From Stenogyne calaminthoides (Eukaryota > Streptophyta > Magnoliopsida > Lamiales > Lamiaceae), in NCBI GenBank assembly GCA_037126765.1, contig JBBCBC010000037.1:9429263-9493262 (forward strand): a DNA stretch of 64,000 nucleotides, given 5' to 3'. This document shows, one piece after another, positions 1 to 10,111 of the stretch. Below the pieces are notes generated by a model. It saw only the letters and a list, made by a program, of their open reading frames with translations. It did not search any database and had not been told where the DNA came from. The position numbers and the translations under genes are program-made. Within the stretch, counting starts at the first letter, position 1, and each line of letters begins with the position of its first letter.

Positions 1-2244
1 AAATAGAAGAATAAAAAATAAAAGTAACATGATAAAATAGTACTCTTTGTAGGCCATTATTACCCCTAGAAGGGCTGCGCCACTAATTAGTAAACTGATT
101 GATAGGACCTTTAACAAACTATTCGACCCGGCCCTTATTGGCCGACCCACCATTAATTATAGCACAAATTAATGTTCACCTCTTTGTTATTAATACCACC
201 AACTTGGTGGTTTAGTTTTAAACCGAGTTCTACGGTGACTCGGATGACAAAAATACCCTCATCGTCACCTCCCCCATTCATCCTTTCTTAATACCCATTC
301 ATCCATCATCCTCACCTGCTCTATCTCCATCATCGTCACCTCCACCGACTGCCATCGTCACTTCCGCCATCGTCACCTCCGCCATCTCCGTCATTCTCCG
401 CCACGCCGAATCGAAGCTACTTTTAGGGTCCATTTACGGCTTTCCTTTTTCTCATTCCCTATGGACCATAAGTTTGGTTTTAATTCCACCTTCATTTGTC
501 TCTTAATTCCACCATACCGCCGTCGTCATCGCCCCAGAAGAGGACCGGTGCATCGCCGCCGTCACCGTGAAAAAAGAGGTTCGTTGTCGTCGCCATTTGG
601 ATCTCGTCAATTTTGCTAATTTGGATCTCGTCAATTCTGCTGCTTCGCCATTTAACTTATGATTTTTGCTAATTTGGGTTTTTCAAATTGATGCTGAAAT
701 TTCATTCTTATCACAAATTGCTGTTAATTTGGATGATTTTTCCTGCTGAATTTGGGCATAAAATTTGGGATTTGCTGCTGAAATTGGGTTTGATGTCTAC
801 CATTTCAACTCAATTAAAAAGATATATTCTTCATTGTTCAACTTGAGAATGAAACCTTGGAATATATCATCTTTGATTTTGTTGAGGAAAGCTTGTGGAT
901 TCTCAATGATTTAGACGAGGAGTTGGAGGATTATTTTCCATATGCTGAAAGCCTCCTCAATTTAGCATAAAGCAAGGAGGGCAAATTAGTAATTTATTAT
1001 TTATTTAATTATTTTTTTATGTTTTATTCACGTTTAATACTCTCTATCAATCGATATATAATTTTTGACACCCTCTTTATAATAGTTGCTACCAAACAGT
1101 TTTATATGATTTCTTCTCATTAAAATAGTTTAGGCATTAATATTATAGCAATTTTTTCGGTGGCTACCAATAGCCTTTCAATGATGTTAAAAAATTTCCA
1201 TTTTTTTTTTCTCAAATCTTGTTTTTATATAAAAATTCTTAAATTTATCCACTATTCATCAAAGACTACAGCGTTATGTCAACACTGTTAGCTAAATGAA
1301 AACAAGATTTTTTTTGAAAAAACACAAGAAAAAAAAAATTCCATTTCTAACAATTGCCTGACTTGACAAGATGCTGTAAGAGGAGTTGTCAAGGTTTAAA
1401 TATTTGAGAAAGTGCAATGTTTAAATATTACAAATATAAGTTGCAACAAAATTTTCAAAATCAACCATCATCAAGCCTGTTTAAAATACATGCACTCAAA
1501 ACTTAACCAGCATATCACTAAAAAAAAAAATGTTTCTTACCCGATGAAATTTAATTATAGTTATATTTACATATGACGTTTGCAATATACATGCCCCTTA
1601 CCCGATGAAATTTAATTATAGTTATATTTACATATGACGTTTGCAATATACATGCCAAAAAATGCATATACAGTATATGAAAAAAATGATAAAATAGGAA
1701 AAATACTTATTTTGTTTTTTTTTATATTTTCTACAAAATAAAATGTAATTTGATTTTCAAAATCTTACTCCTTCTGTCTCGCACTCGATTCACCATTTAT
1801 TGTTTGTACGTTATTTAATTTAAAAGTTGTTTATCAGTATATGAAGGGATAATGTAATTTTTAGTTGAAGGTATTATAAACCTTTTTTTTAGATCAATTA
1901 AAAATTAAAACATAATTGAAACAACAAATTAAAATTAAATATCATAATATAACTATTCAAAAAAAAATTAAAAATAACCACATCCAATCACACTTTCATT
2001 TTTCAACAAATATATCACATCAATTATAATCATCACATTTTTTTTCACATCCAATCACACTCTCATTTTCTACAACTATTCATTTAAAAAGAAAATTTTC
2101 CATAAAAATGAAACATAGAAAAACAACATTACATCCAAGCACACCCCAATATTTTTGAGCTCTAAATTGATAGTTTTAATTTTTTAGGTCACGGATCCAT
2201 AATTTTCAAATTTATAGACTATGTACTTGAAAAAATCTGTATGA
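1..2244. other. Intergenic, repeat-derived, no recognisable gene
   Basis: No open frame here looks like a conserved protein. Positions 240-420 are a pyrimidine-rich low-complexity stretch rich in repeated CACC/CCGCC words. Positions 870-970 hold a short open segment ending in TAA that looks coding-like but matches nothing I recognise. A tandem duplication sits at 1536-1657, and a stretch near 1200-1330 can fold because it contains inverted AATCTTG/CAAGATT words. The rest is AT-rich DNA. Confidence 0.6.
1536..1657. repeat. 61-bp perfect tandem duplication
   Basis: Two adjacent copies of a 61-bp unit that begins CTTACCCGATGAAATTTAAT, with starts at 1536 and 1597. By eye the copies are identical, so the duplication is recent or is an assembly artefact. 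It overlaps no gene. Confidence 0.85.
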
Positions 2245-2255
2245 CCTTAAATTGA

Positions 2256-3746
2256 GGGAGAGTATCATTTAGGTACAAAATATTAGTAGTTATATCAATT
2301 AGATACATCAAAATCTCTTATTTCAATCCAATACAATTTGACACTTATAAAGACTAAAATATCCTTAATGAAAAAGATCAAGAAATCTGTCGATACTGTT
2401 CATCGATTAAACCTTTTTACTGTTCTTTTTTTTTGCACAGACAAATAATTTTTTGCACAATTTCAAATTTTACATTATTTTAAAAAAATACATTTTACTA
2501 AAATCCAAATTTCATTAGTAAAATTCAAATTTTTTTACTCAATTTAAAAAAAAATCAGTTTGCAAAGCCTGGAATTGTAAAAAAATATATTAAGACAATT
2601 TTTATTCGGCTTCTTTATTTATATTTTGCACGAACACAAAATAAATTCGATCCCGGTGCAAAAAATATTTGCACTAACAGCTGAATTTTTACTAATTTCA
2701 GAATGATGGGAAGAAAAGAATGGTTCATCAAATTATAGTAAATGGGGAAGACAAAAATATTACTCCACAAATCATCATCTTTTATGAACAAGTATGGAAG
2801 AAGAAAATTTGCACAAATGAAGAAAATATATTTGCACAAATGCAAAAAATATTTGCACAAATTCATAATTTATGAAATACGAGAACTAAAAGCAGATCTT
2901 ATAGTTACATTGTTCAATTATCACTTGTCTATTCCCAATTGTAGTGTTACTTCCATAAACACAACAAAATCTGAAACAAACAAAAAGAACAAAATCATTC
3001 AAAAATCAAAATCAACAAAATCTAAAATAAAAATCATAAACATTCCCAATTCAGAAAATTCCTAATCCAGAAATCTACACGTCACGGAAAAAACCCAGAA
3101 TCTATATGCCACGGAGTAAACATTCCCAAATCTACACACCACGAAAAAAACCCAGAAATTTTCCAATTCTCAATCTTGCAAGAAATTTGGTAAAAAAAAC
3201 ATCAAAACCTTTGGCACTCTCCCGCAGCGTGGATCCACCGCCATCAGACCATGGCGACGGCGTCTCCTTCATAGATCTGAAAGACCGATTCAAGAAGGAT
3301 TTTGAGGTAAGACTATCCAGTGCAAATACGATCATGACGGATCCTCCAACCCGGCTGCGGGGCCGTTTTCAAAGAATGACGGAGGCGAGACCATCCAGCG
3401 CGAAAGACGCGATCAAGAATGGATCCACCGACTTCGCTATGCTGCTACTTGTCACAAAGCAGCGGCGACGACGTCTCCTTCATCGATGTCGTCACCGCCT
3501 TCACGTCGGCACACTCGTCGGATCTATATTTTGAATTGGAGGGGAGAGAGAGAGAGGGGACGTGGGTTTGGAACTTTGAATCTGTATTTTGAAATCGGGT
3601 GTTGGAGAGAGAGAGGGGGGTTTTTGAAGGAGAAGGAAATAGTAGTAAGGGTATTTTAGGGTTTGATTGTATCTAATTGATATATAGAGTTTTGATTGTA
3701 TTGGAGTGTAATTTAGATGAATATTTTGTATCTCCTTAATATTAAT
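2256..3746. mobile_element. Non-autonomous MULE-like element with 11-bp TSD
   Basis: The same 11-bp word, CCTTAAATTGA, flanks this segment at 2245-2255 and 3747-3757. Just inside are imperfect long terminal inverted repeats: the left end has GGTACAAAATATT and CAATTAGATAC words, and the right end has their reverse complements (AATATTTTGTATC, GTATCTAATTG). TSDs of 9-11 bp with long TIRs are typical of Mutator-like elements. No transposase is visible. The right half (about 3200-3520) is GC-richer than its surroundings and carries a 142-codon open frame (3106-3534) with two related blocks around GGATCCACCG and GCGACG-CGTCTCCTTCAT. This could be a captured gene fragment, but I do not recognise it and do not call it a real gene. 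Confidence 0.65.
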
Positions 3747-4015
3747 CCTTAAATTGATAGTTATAGTATTTTTGAATCCCTCTATCGACAATATTTTTAT
3801 ATTATCTCAATACGTTATCATCAAAATTCACAGGAGTGAGAATTTTAAACACTAGATCCACCGTACATTTAACGGTGTATTTCAGAACGATACAATATGT
3901 TTTCACTTGAGGCGATACCTACAAATAAAAATAGCATCTCAAGTTACAAATATTAAAATTTCGCAAGATGTAACTAAAACCACAAAGATAAAAACATTCC
4001 AAAATGTTCCATCAT

Positions 4016-5140
4016 TTAAATTTTAATAGAAGACTCCTCATGCGAAGAATCAACAGGTGAACCAACAGATTCAAACGCTTTTATCAAATCAGGATCAACA
4101 TTCTCCTCCGGTTCCCAAGTTGCTTCTTCAATGTCCGTCCATTTCACAAGGTACTCCTTCTTCCCCTCCTCCGCCGCCTCCCTCCGATCCACCACCCTCT
4201 CCGCCACCGCGTACTCCAATCCCGCCTCGAAATCCCCCACCAAATCCTCCGCCACAAACCGCGCCTTCACCCACTCATTCTCCCCTCCATCTTTCCATTT
4301 CACCAAATACTCCAAATTCTCCCCCTTCCCCCTTTTCTCCATTATCTCCCCCACCTCCGCGAACTCATAAATCGCCCCTTCCAAAACCCTAATCACGCTC
4401 TCCAACCCTAATCTCCTCGCGAATTGCAATTGAGGCGTCGATTTCCAGATCTCCGTCGCCAATTGCAGCGGCGTCCGCCCCGTCCCGTCCCCAATTTCGA
4501 CATCCGCGCCGTAATCGATCAACAATTTCGCTACTACCGGCTTCACGTACCCCGCGGCCATGTGCAGCGCCGTTAATCCACCGCTGTTGTCGCGGTGGTT
4601 GACGTCGGCGCCCGCCTCCGCCAGGATCTGAACGCACTGCTCGGATCCGAGGCCGGAGACGAACAGAAGCGCGGTCCGGCCGTCGGAGTCGACGGCGTCG
4701 ACGTCCCTGCCGTCGCCGGACTCGATTAACTGCTTCAAAACGGCGTCGTCGGCTTTCTTCGCAGCGGTCCACCAGGGGGTTTCGTACTCGGATACGACGT
4801 CGCTGGCTATGTAGTTGGAAGGCACCCAGGTAGGGGCATGTTCGTCTTTCCACTCAATTAGATACTCCATTCCGCGGCCGTTCTGGAGCGCTCTGCTGCC
4901 GATGATGCGGCTGACTTCGCCGTAGTTTTCGTATTCATCGTAATCGCTGAATTGTTCTATTAATGGTGCTGCTGCCTCTCGGCTCTCGAGCGTTGCAGAG
5001 GTAGAGAAATTGAAATTGAAACTGAAATTGGTGGGTTTGAGGGAGATGGGGATGTGGGATTGGGAGGGGAACGGCGGGGGGAGGGCGGTGGTGGGGGCGG
5101 GAGAGAGTTTGAGGCGGGAGAGAGATGGAAGAATGTTCAT
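4016..5140 (-). CDS. CAO: Chloroplast signal recognition particle 43 kDa protein (cpSRP43)
   Basis: This protein is the plant-specific partner of cpSRP54 in the stroma. It chaperones light-harvesting chlorophyll a/b proteins and delivers them to Alb3 in the thylakoid membrane. From the ATG at 5140 it is 374 residues in one exon, close to the usual family length. Residues 1 to about 60 are rich in Ser, Pro and Thr and poor in acidic residues, as expected for a transit peptide. A first chromodomain (about 72-122) has EYLIEWKDE and TWVP. Four ankyrin repeats (about 126-257) include GRTALLF, GLTALHMAA and GRTPLQLA. Two further chromodomains follow (about 260-305 and 308-360), with EYLVKWKD, EYLVKWTD and ATWEPEENV. 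Another in-frame ATG at 5227 would add 29 residues, but it overlaps an out-of-frame ATG at 5232. The start at 5140 (MNILPSLSRLKLSP) reads better as a transit peptide. A TATA-like tract lies near 5276-5290. The domain order is diagnostic. Confidence 0.95.
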   Translation of the reverse strand: MNILPSLSRLKLSPAPTTALPPPFPSQSHIPISLKPTNFSFNFNFSTSATLESREAAAPLIEQFSDYDEYENYGEVSRIIGSRALQNGRGMEYLIEWKDEHAPTWVPSNYIASDVVSEYETPWWTAAKKADDAVLKQLIESGDGRDVDAVDSDGRTALLFVSGLGSEQCVQILAEAGADVNHRDNSGGLTALHMAAGYVKPVVAKLLIDYGADVEIGDGTGRTPLQLATEIWKSTPQLQFARRLGLESVIRVLEGAIYEFAEVGEIMEKRGKGENLEYLVKWKDGGENEWVKARFVAEDLVGDFEAGLEYAVAERVVDRREAAEEGKKEYLVKWTDIEEATWEPEENVDPDLIKAFESVGSPVDSSHEESSIKI

Positions 5141-5227
5141 TGGAGAGTAAATTGGAGTGCAGAGTGTGTGAAGGAGATGAGAGTATTGGATTAAGGGAGA
5201 GCGATTGTTGCAGATAAGAAACCACAT

Positions 5228-6150
5228 CCATGGTTTTAGCTGAGGTGGATTTGTTGTTTCTCACTTTTTACCCGAATTATATATACATATATTGTCACAT
5301 ATTTTTCCGATCTAAAAGAGCTAATCCATTAACACATTTTTAACGGTTTATTCTATGGACTTGAAAATATACTATTATATTTTTTTTTAACACACTAAAT
5401 TTGATCAGTATCATATTTGAATAAGTTCAAATACCTATTAATTAAAAACAAGGTTTATTAGGTCTATACAAATTTTTATCTTTCAACTAATAAAAATAAA
5501 AATTGAGAATGAAAATAAAATCTAGCATGGCTTTTCTTTTCTTGACATACACGATGTTTTTTAGATATAAACTTATTACAACTTCTTTCGTGAAATTTGT
5601 TCAAAGTTTATAGATTTTTTGCACAAATTATTAATAAATGAAAGTTATTATAGTTATAATACTAAGGGGATGCTTGATTGAAAAGTTTGAGTATTGTGGA
5701 ATGTGATTCAAAATTATATTGTGTATTTGAATTATACTATTATGATTTCGATTCCCTAAAACTGTTAAATTATTATGACTTTGATTCCAAAAAATTGAAA
5801 AATTCACTTTACTTTTTCAAACAAGTGGTATACGGGTATGATTTAACACCTCACTTTACAAAACACCCCTTATATTTTAACTACTAAGTAGGAAAAAACA
5901 AAATATATTTTATACACTTACTTTGAAGCATTATTAGTTACTTAATGACAAAAACTTGGGTAGACCTGGTCATGAACCCGAGTCAAATTTGATCCATACA
6001 CAAAACGGGTCAAATATTAATAATCAAAACCTCATTTCTTTTTGCGCTAATCTCCTCTCTCACACCCTTGTGAAACCGCTCCGCTTCTCTGCTACTGTTC
6101 ACGCGAAATTGGTCTACTCTCTGCCACTTTTCACGCGACGATGACTCTCT
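5228..6150. other. Intergenic AT-rich DNA with one MITE-like element
   Basis: This region holds the promoter side of the minus-strand cpSRP43 gene (TATA-like tract near 5280) and then AT-rich DNA. No conserved coding frame was found. The MITE-like segment at 5663-5872 is listed separately. Confidence 0.6.
5663..5872. mobile_element. MITE-like element with AAGGGG ends
   Basis: The left end reads TAAGGGGATGCTTGATTG. The right end, reverse complemented, reads TAAGGGGTGTTTTGTAAAG. This leaves about 210 bp between imperfect inverted ends, a layout common in plant MITEs. No clean target-site duplication was found, so the class is open. Confidence 0.45.
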
Positions 6151-6161
6151 GCTACGCGATG

Positions 6162-6470
6162 AATAACAGTGAAAGTTTTATTGAATAACAGTGAGAGTTT
6201 TACTTAGTAACAATGATAATTGTTTTGCATAAAAGTGAGAGTTCTACTTGGTAACACTGAGAGTTTTATTTAATAACAGTGAGAGTTTTATATAACAACA
6301 TTGAGAGTTTGTGAACAAAAGTGAGAGTTTTACATAACAACAGTGAGAGTTTTTGTGAACAAAAGTGAGAGTTTTATTTAGTAACAGTGAGAGTTTTACT
6401 TAATAACAGTGGGAGTTTTGGTGAACAAAAGTGAGAGTTTTACTTAATAACAGTGAAAGTTTTACATAGC
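6162..6470. repeat. Minisatellite, unit about 20-23 bp built on GTGAGAGTTTTACTTAATAACA
   Basis: About fourteen tandem copies of a degenerate unit containing (G/A)TGAGAGTTTT followed by an AT-rich spacer and AACA. Copies differ by small changes and by alternative spacers (TACTTAATAACA, TGTGAACAAAA). There are many stops in every frame, so it is not coding. It ends about 40 bp before the broken GeBP-like gene. Confidence 0.85.
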
Positions 6471-6512
6471 AAGAGAGATGATTGAGCGCGTGAAGCCCTA
6501 CATATTAATTCG

Positions 6513-6846
6513 ATGGCCTCCGCCGGCGACCCCATCGCCGCCGCCGCAAACTTCAACTAAGACGAAGACCTCCTGAATGACGACGATGACGACGAAAGTT
6601 CCGACCATGATGAAGACGATTCCACTTCTTCCGCCCTTGTCGCCGTTGATCGTCCTCCTCTATCCACCTCCGTCGTTCAAGTGACGATCGTCGTCCACGG
6701 AATGCCCGGTCCACACCTTAAGCTACAACAGAAACAAAAGCCGGCTATACTGGACTAGAGTCGCAAGCTTTTCCATCAGTTGTGGGCCGACAAGGATGAA
6801 ATTGAGCTGTTGCAGGGGTTCCTAGACTACAACGCAGTGTTTTGGG
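6513..6846 (+). pseudogene. GeBP / STOREKEEPER-like transcription factor fragment
   Basis: Read from the ATG at 6513, this frame gives a GeBP-like N-terminal region: an Ala-rich start, a run of acidic residues (DDDDDESSDHDEDD), then the start of the family's DNA-binding domain with RKLFHQLWADKDEIELLQGF. The frame is interrupted by in-frame stops at 6558-6560 (TAA) and 6756-6758 (TAG), and similarity ends abruptly near 6846. GeBP family members are plant-specific, usually intronless regulators of leaf-cell fate and cytokinin response. This copy lacks the rest of the domain and the C-terminal leucine-zipper-like region, so it is a dead fragment, possibly moved here by the surrounding transposons. 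Confidence 0.7.
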
Positions 6847-7094
6847 TCAACCCAATTACTTGATATGAGTCATATTGAATTAGAGTTCACACTGTAAACC
6901 TGGTTCACAGGAGTGTCACTCTTACTTAATTGTATCAATAACTTAAAGATGGTGTTCATTTAAAGTATTTAGCAAGTTTTTTTGGATAAATAGTTCAGCC
7001 CTATATTTTTCTCCAATAACTATAGTATCTCCCGTAGCTCTATAGCCCATCTTCCGTGCACCCCAATATATATAGGCAGCAACTAAACAAATTT

Positions 7095-8046
7095 GGGTCC
7101 GGTTATATGCACCCCCAACATTAGTTCCTCTTCTCCTCTCCCATTTTTTTCCTGCGTTCTTCATCTTCTTCCCTGCAACCCTTCTCTTCTTGTCCTCCTC
7201 CAACAGCCCCGGACGCCGCCTGCCCACCGCCTACGCCGCCCCTCCACGGCCGCTGGCCTCCGCACCGTCCAGCGCTGCACCGTCGACTCTGGACTTCTTT
7301 TAAATTTCTCCTCCTCTATGCATCCTTTTCTCAAACAAATATTGTATGTTAATTCGAGCGATGAACCTTTCTGTTGTTGATAATGGCAATTTGGAGGCAG
7401 TTCCGATTTTTTCCAATTTGTTCTAATTTTTTGGATTTTTTTGGATTTCGAGTAAAAAATTGAATCATTTGCTTTTTTCTAAAATAAAATCCTATTTGCA
7501 GATTTTCAATTTTCTCTTCTCCAAAAATTTGGTTTTTATATCCCTTCACGCACAAATGCACCAATACATTCACAATCCATTTCCCTCCCTTTCCCAGACA
7601 AATGAAAGGTAAGGGATTAAAAAAAATTAACCATTTTCTTTTCTTCCTCTTGCAGATTTTTACCCACTTTTTTCAATTTTATTCTTAAGTGTTCGATGAA
7701 CAAGGCTTTTAGACATCTAGTAAATCTTCAAATTTTTTTTATCGAACGGTACATTTAGTGAATGGCGGTTTCAATAGGGAGCGGCGGGCGTCGGAACTGC
7801 TTCTACATAATGACGGCCGTAGTAATAGTTTGGAACGTTTGCAATTTTTTTGTTTTGAGATGAAGCAGGGGATGTATGAGCAAGACTGGTAGATAGCGGC
7901 AGCCGGTGATTATTCAAAATTAGGATTAGGATTAGAATTTGGTTTTGTTCAATTTAAACTGGCAAGGGTAGAAATGAATTTTCAGGGACAAAATAAAAGA
8001 TTGGCGGGTGTAGTTACTAATGTTGGGGGTGTGAATAACCTGACTC
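7095..8046. mobile_element. Non-autonomous MULE-like element with perfect 9-bp TSD
   Basis: The 9-bp word AACAAATTT occurs exactly at 7086-7094 and 8047-8055. The inner ends are inverted repeats: left GGGTCCGGTTATATGCACCC, right (reverse complemented) GAGTCAGGTTATTCACACCC, both continuing into CCAACATTAGT. TSD length and TIR style fit Mutator-like elements. The 952-bp interior has a GC-rich block (7190-7300) and many small open frames, but no transposase and no protein I recognise. The GC-rich block may be captured host sequence. Confidence 0.75.
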
Positions 8047-8055
8047 AACAAATTT

Positions 8056-8948
8056 ATGACCGAGGCCTGTTTGTGGTCCAGCTATGGCCCATCTGAAAAC
8101 TACAAGCAACATATAAATTCGATGCTCAAATCGAAAATTGTTAATTGTAATTAATTTCCAGGAGCGAGGCCCAATATATTAAAAATGAATTATTGTATCA
8201 AAAAAAAATCGTAATTGAGGGAATTTCAAATTCAATAAGGTGAATTTGATATAAAAGTAAAATATGTATTTAATATTGTATATGTATGAGAGTGTGAATT
8301 TTAATAGGATTAAATAGGGCAAATTTTTAAAAAATGTAGATGATTGTGTATTAAGAATTATATGTAATGATAAATATATTATAGAGTATAATTTTTTAAA
8401 ATTCTATACCAAAATCAAGATAAACAAACAATCAATAATTTGAAAATAAACTGTAATTTTGGAAGGTAAGCGTGTATTGCTCACCAAATCATGTGTTTCA
8501 ACAGCAATAAAGTTAGATGATAACGTAAAGGCCAAAAAGAAGGCTATATAATAATAAAATAAATTGGGGCAACCAACTTTTGATAAATTAAATCCAGCTT
8601 AGGTTTATTGCTGTTGCTGGTCACCCGTATCCAACTTGGATATCTTACTCCTCTATTAATCTATTCTTCATAATTTATTAAACCAAACAATCCCTTTATG
8701 AGCTGTCATTGTATTCTAATTTTGGACTATGCATCACCTTATCCTAAATATTCGAGATGCAACAGTCTAATTATCGGGATAATAATAATAATAATATCGA
8801 AATATGTTGATTTGAGAAAAATTAATTCGGTTAATATAATAATCCACCATAAACTCATCCTGTTAACTCTGAACAATGGATGGAATTTTTTTCTTCTCTA
8901 CATATAAGCTTATAAATTAACTTGAGATAAACAAGAAAATGTTTTGAA
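8056..8948. other. Intergenic, no gene seen
   Basis: AT-rich DNA between the MULE-like element and the Copia element. A TAA-repeat-like tract lies near 8782-8797. No frame here resembles a known protein. Confidence 0.55.
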
Positions 8949-8953
8949 CTATA

Positions 8954-9182
8954 TCTAAAGATATAGAATTAGTCAATTAGCTATTTCTTAGTCCAACTAA
9001 TACCTTTCCTTTCAGTAACTAATACCTTTCCTTTAGTTCTTTTCCCAGATGTATAAATAGGGCTTTTAGTTCATTTGTAAACTTACTGATTCATTTTCAT
9101 TTCTTCAATCAGATTGTAAACGGTTATTCCTCTAACAAGATTCATGTTGATTCATCTTGATCTTTGATTTCATATCTCAATA
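8954..9182 (+). repeat. 5' LTR of the truncated Copia element
   Basis: It is collinear with 11850-12078, with about six mismatches over 229 bp, most of them within the first 30 bp. It contains a TATA-type promoter word (GTATAAATAGGGC, about 9051-9063). Confidence 0.85.
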
Positions 9183-9276
9183 TGGTGACAAATTTGACAT
9201 TTTTGTCTGAATTCTTCTCAGAATGATTCACAGATTGAGGTAGAGTGGTATTATAAACACTCAGATATACAGGTGC

Positions 9277-10111
9277 ATGTTTGACTCTGGTAGACCTTCT
9301 CAAACCATCAAAGATCTTGGAACTTTAAAATATATCTTGGGTATTGAAGTTGCAAGATCTGAAAAAGGCTTGCAACCCTGTCAGAGAAAGTATATATTAG
9401 ATTTGCTAACAGATTCTGGATACTTGGCCAACAAGCCTTGTTCAACTCTCATGGATCCAAAACACAAGTTTTCAGGTGATGATGTTCCTTTACTTTCCAA
9501 TCCCTCTGAATATAGAAGAATAGTTGGTAAATTACTCTATCTTGCCATCACTAGACCTGACATTGCTTACACTGTCCAAATCCTATCCCAGTATATGAGT
9601 AAGCCAAATGAAAGCCACTTACAGGCTGTTCATAGACTTCTCAGATACCTTAAGTCCACTATTGGACAAGGTCTTTTCTACCCTGCTAATAACAATCTTC
9701 ACTTGCAGGCCTACACAGATAGTGATTGGGCCAGATGTGAAGAAACTAGAAGGAGCATTACATGATATGCCATCTACTTAGGGAACTCCCTAATTTCATG
9801 GAAATCCAAGAAGCAAAACACAGTGAGCAGGTCATCCATTGAAGCTGGATATAGGGTCATGTGTTCCACATCTTGTGAAGTGCAATGGATTCTATAAATA
9901 CTACAAGATTTGAAGATACCACACACACAACCTGTAAACATGTTCACTGATAGCAGGTCAGCATACTGTATAGCTCACAATCCATGCCTACATGAGAAGA
10001 GCAAACATATTCAAATAGATATCCATCTAACCAGAGAGAAGATCCAGCAAGGCATCATCAAATTAGTACAGCTGCCCACCACTGAAAACCTTGCAGACAC
10101 AATGACCAAAC
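9277..10111 (+). pseudogene. Copia reverse transcriptase / RNase H remnant, part 1
   Basis: The frame carries hallmark late reverse-transcriptase words (IKDLGTLKYILGIEVARS, LLYLAITRPDIAYTV, LSQYMSKP) and then the RNase H start (YTDSDWARCEETRRS) and end (FTDSRSAYCIAHNP, ADTMTK). In-frame stops at about 9763 and 9895 break it. The N-terminal part with the catalytic YVDD motif is missing because of the large internal deletion. The frame stops matching at 10111, where the solo LTR inserts, and resumes at 11774. Not functional. Confidence 0.85.

Noticed and set aside
870..970. Short coding-like segment ending in TAA
   Set aside because: Too short and not recognisable; no flanking splice sites or related frames.
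4057..4392. Plus-strand proline-rich open frame of 111 codons
   Set aside because: It lies wholly antisense to the cpSRP43 coding region, and its composition follows from that gene's GC-rich codons.
6162..6470. Regularly spaced repeats resembling a CRISPR array
   Set aside because: Units are degenerate, spacing varies, no unique spacers exist, and the genome is eukaryotic; it is a minisatellite.
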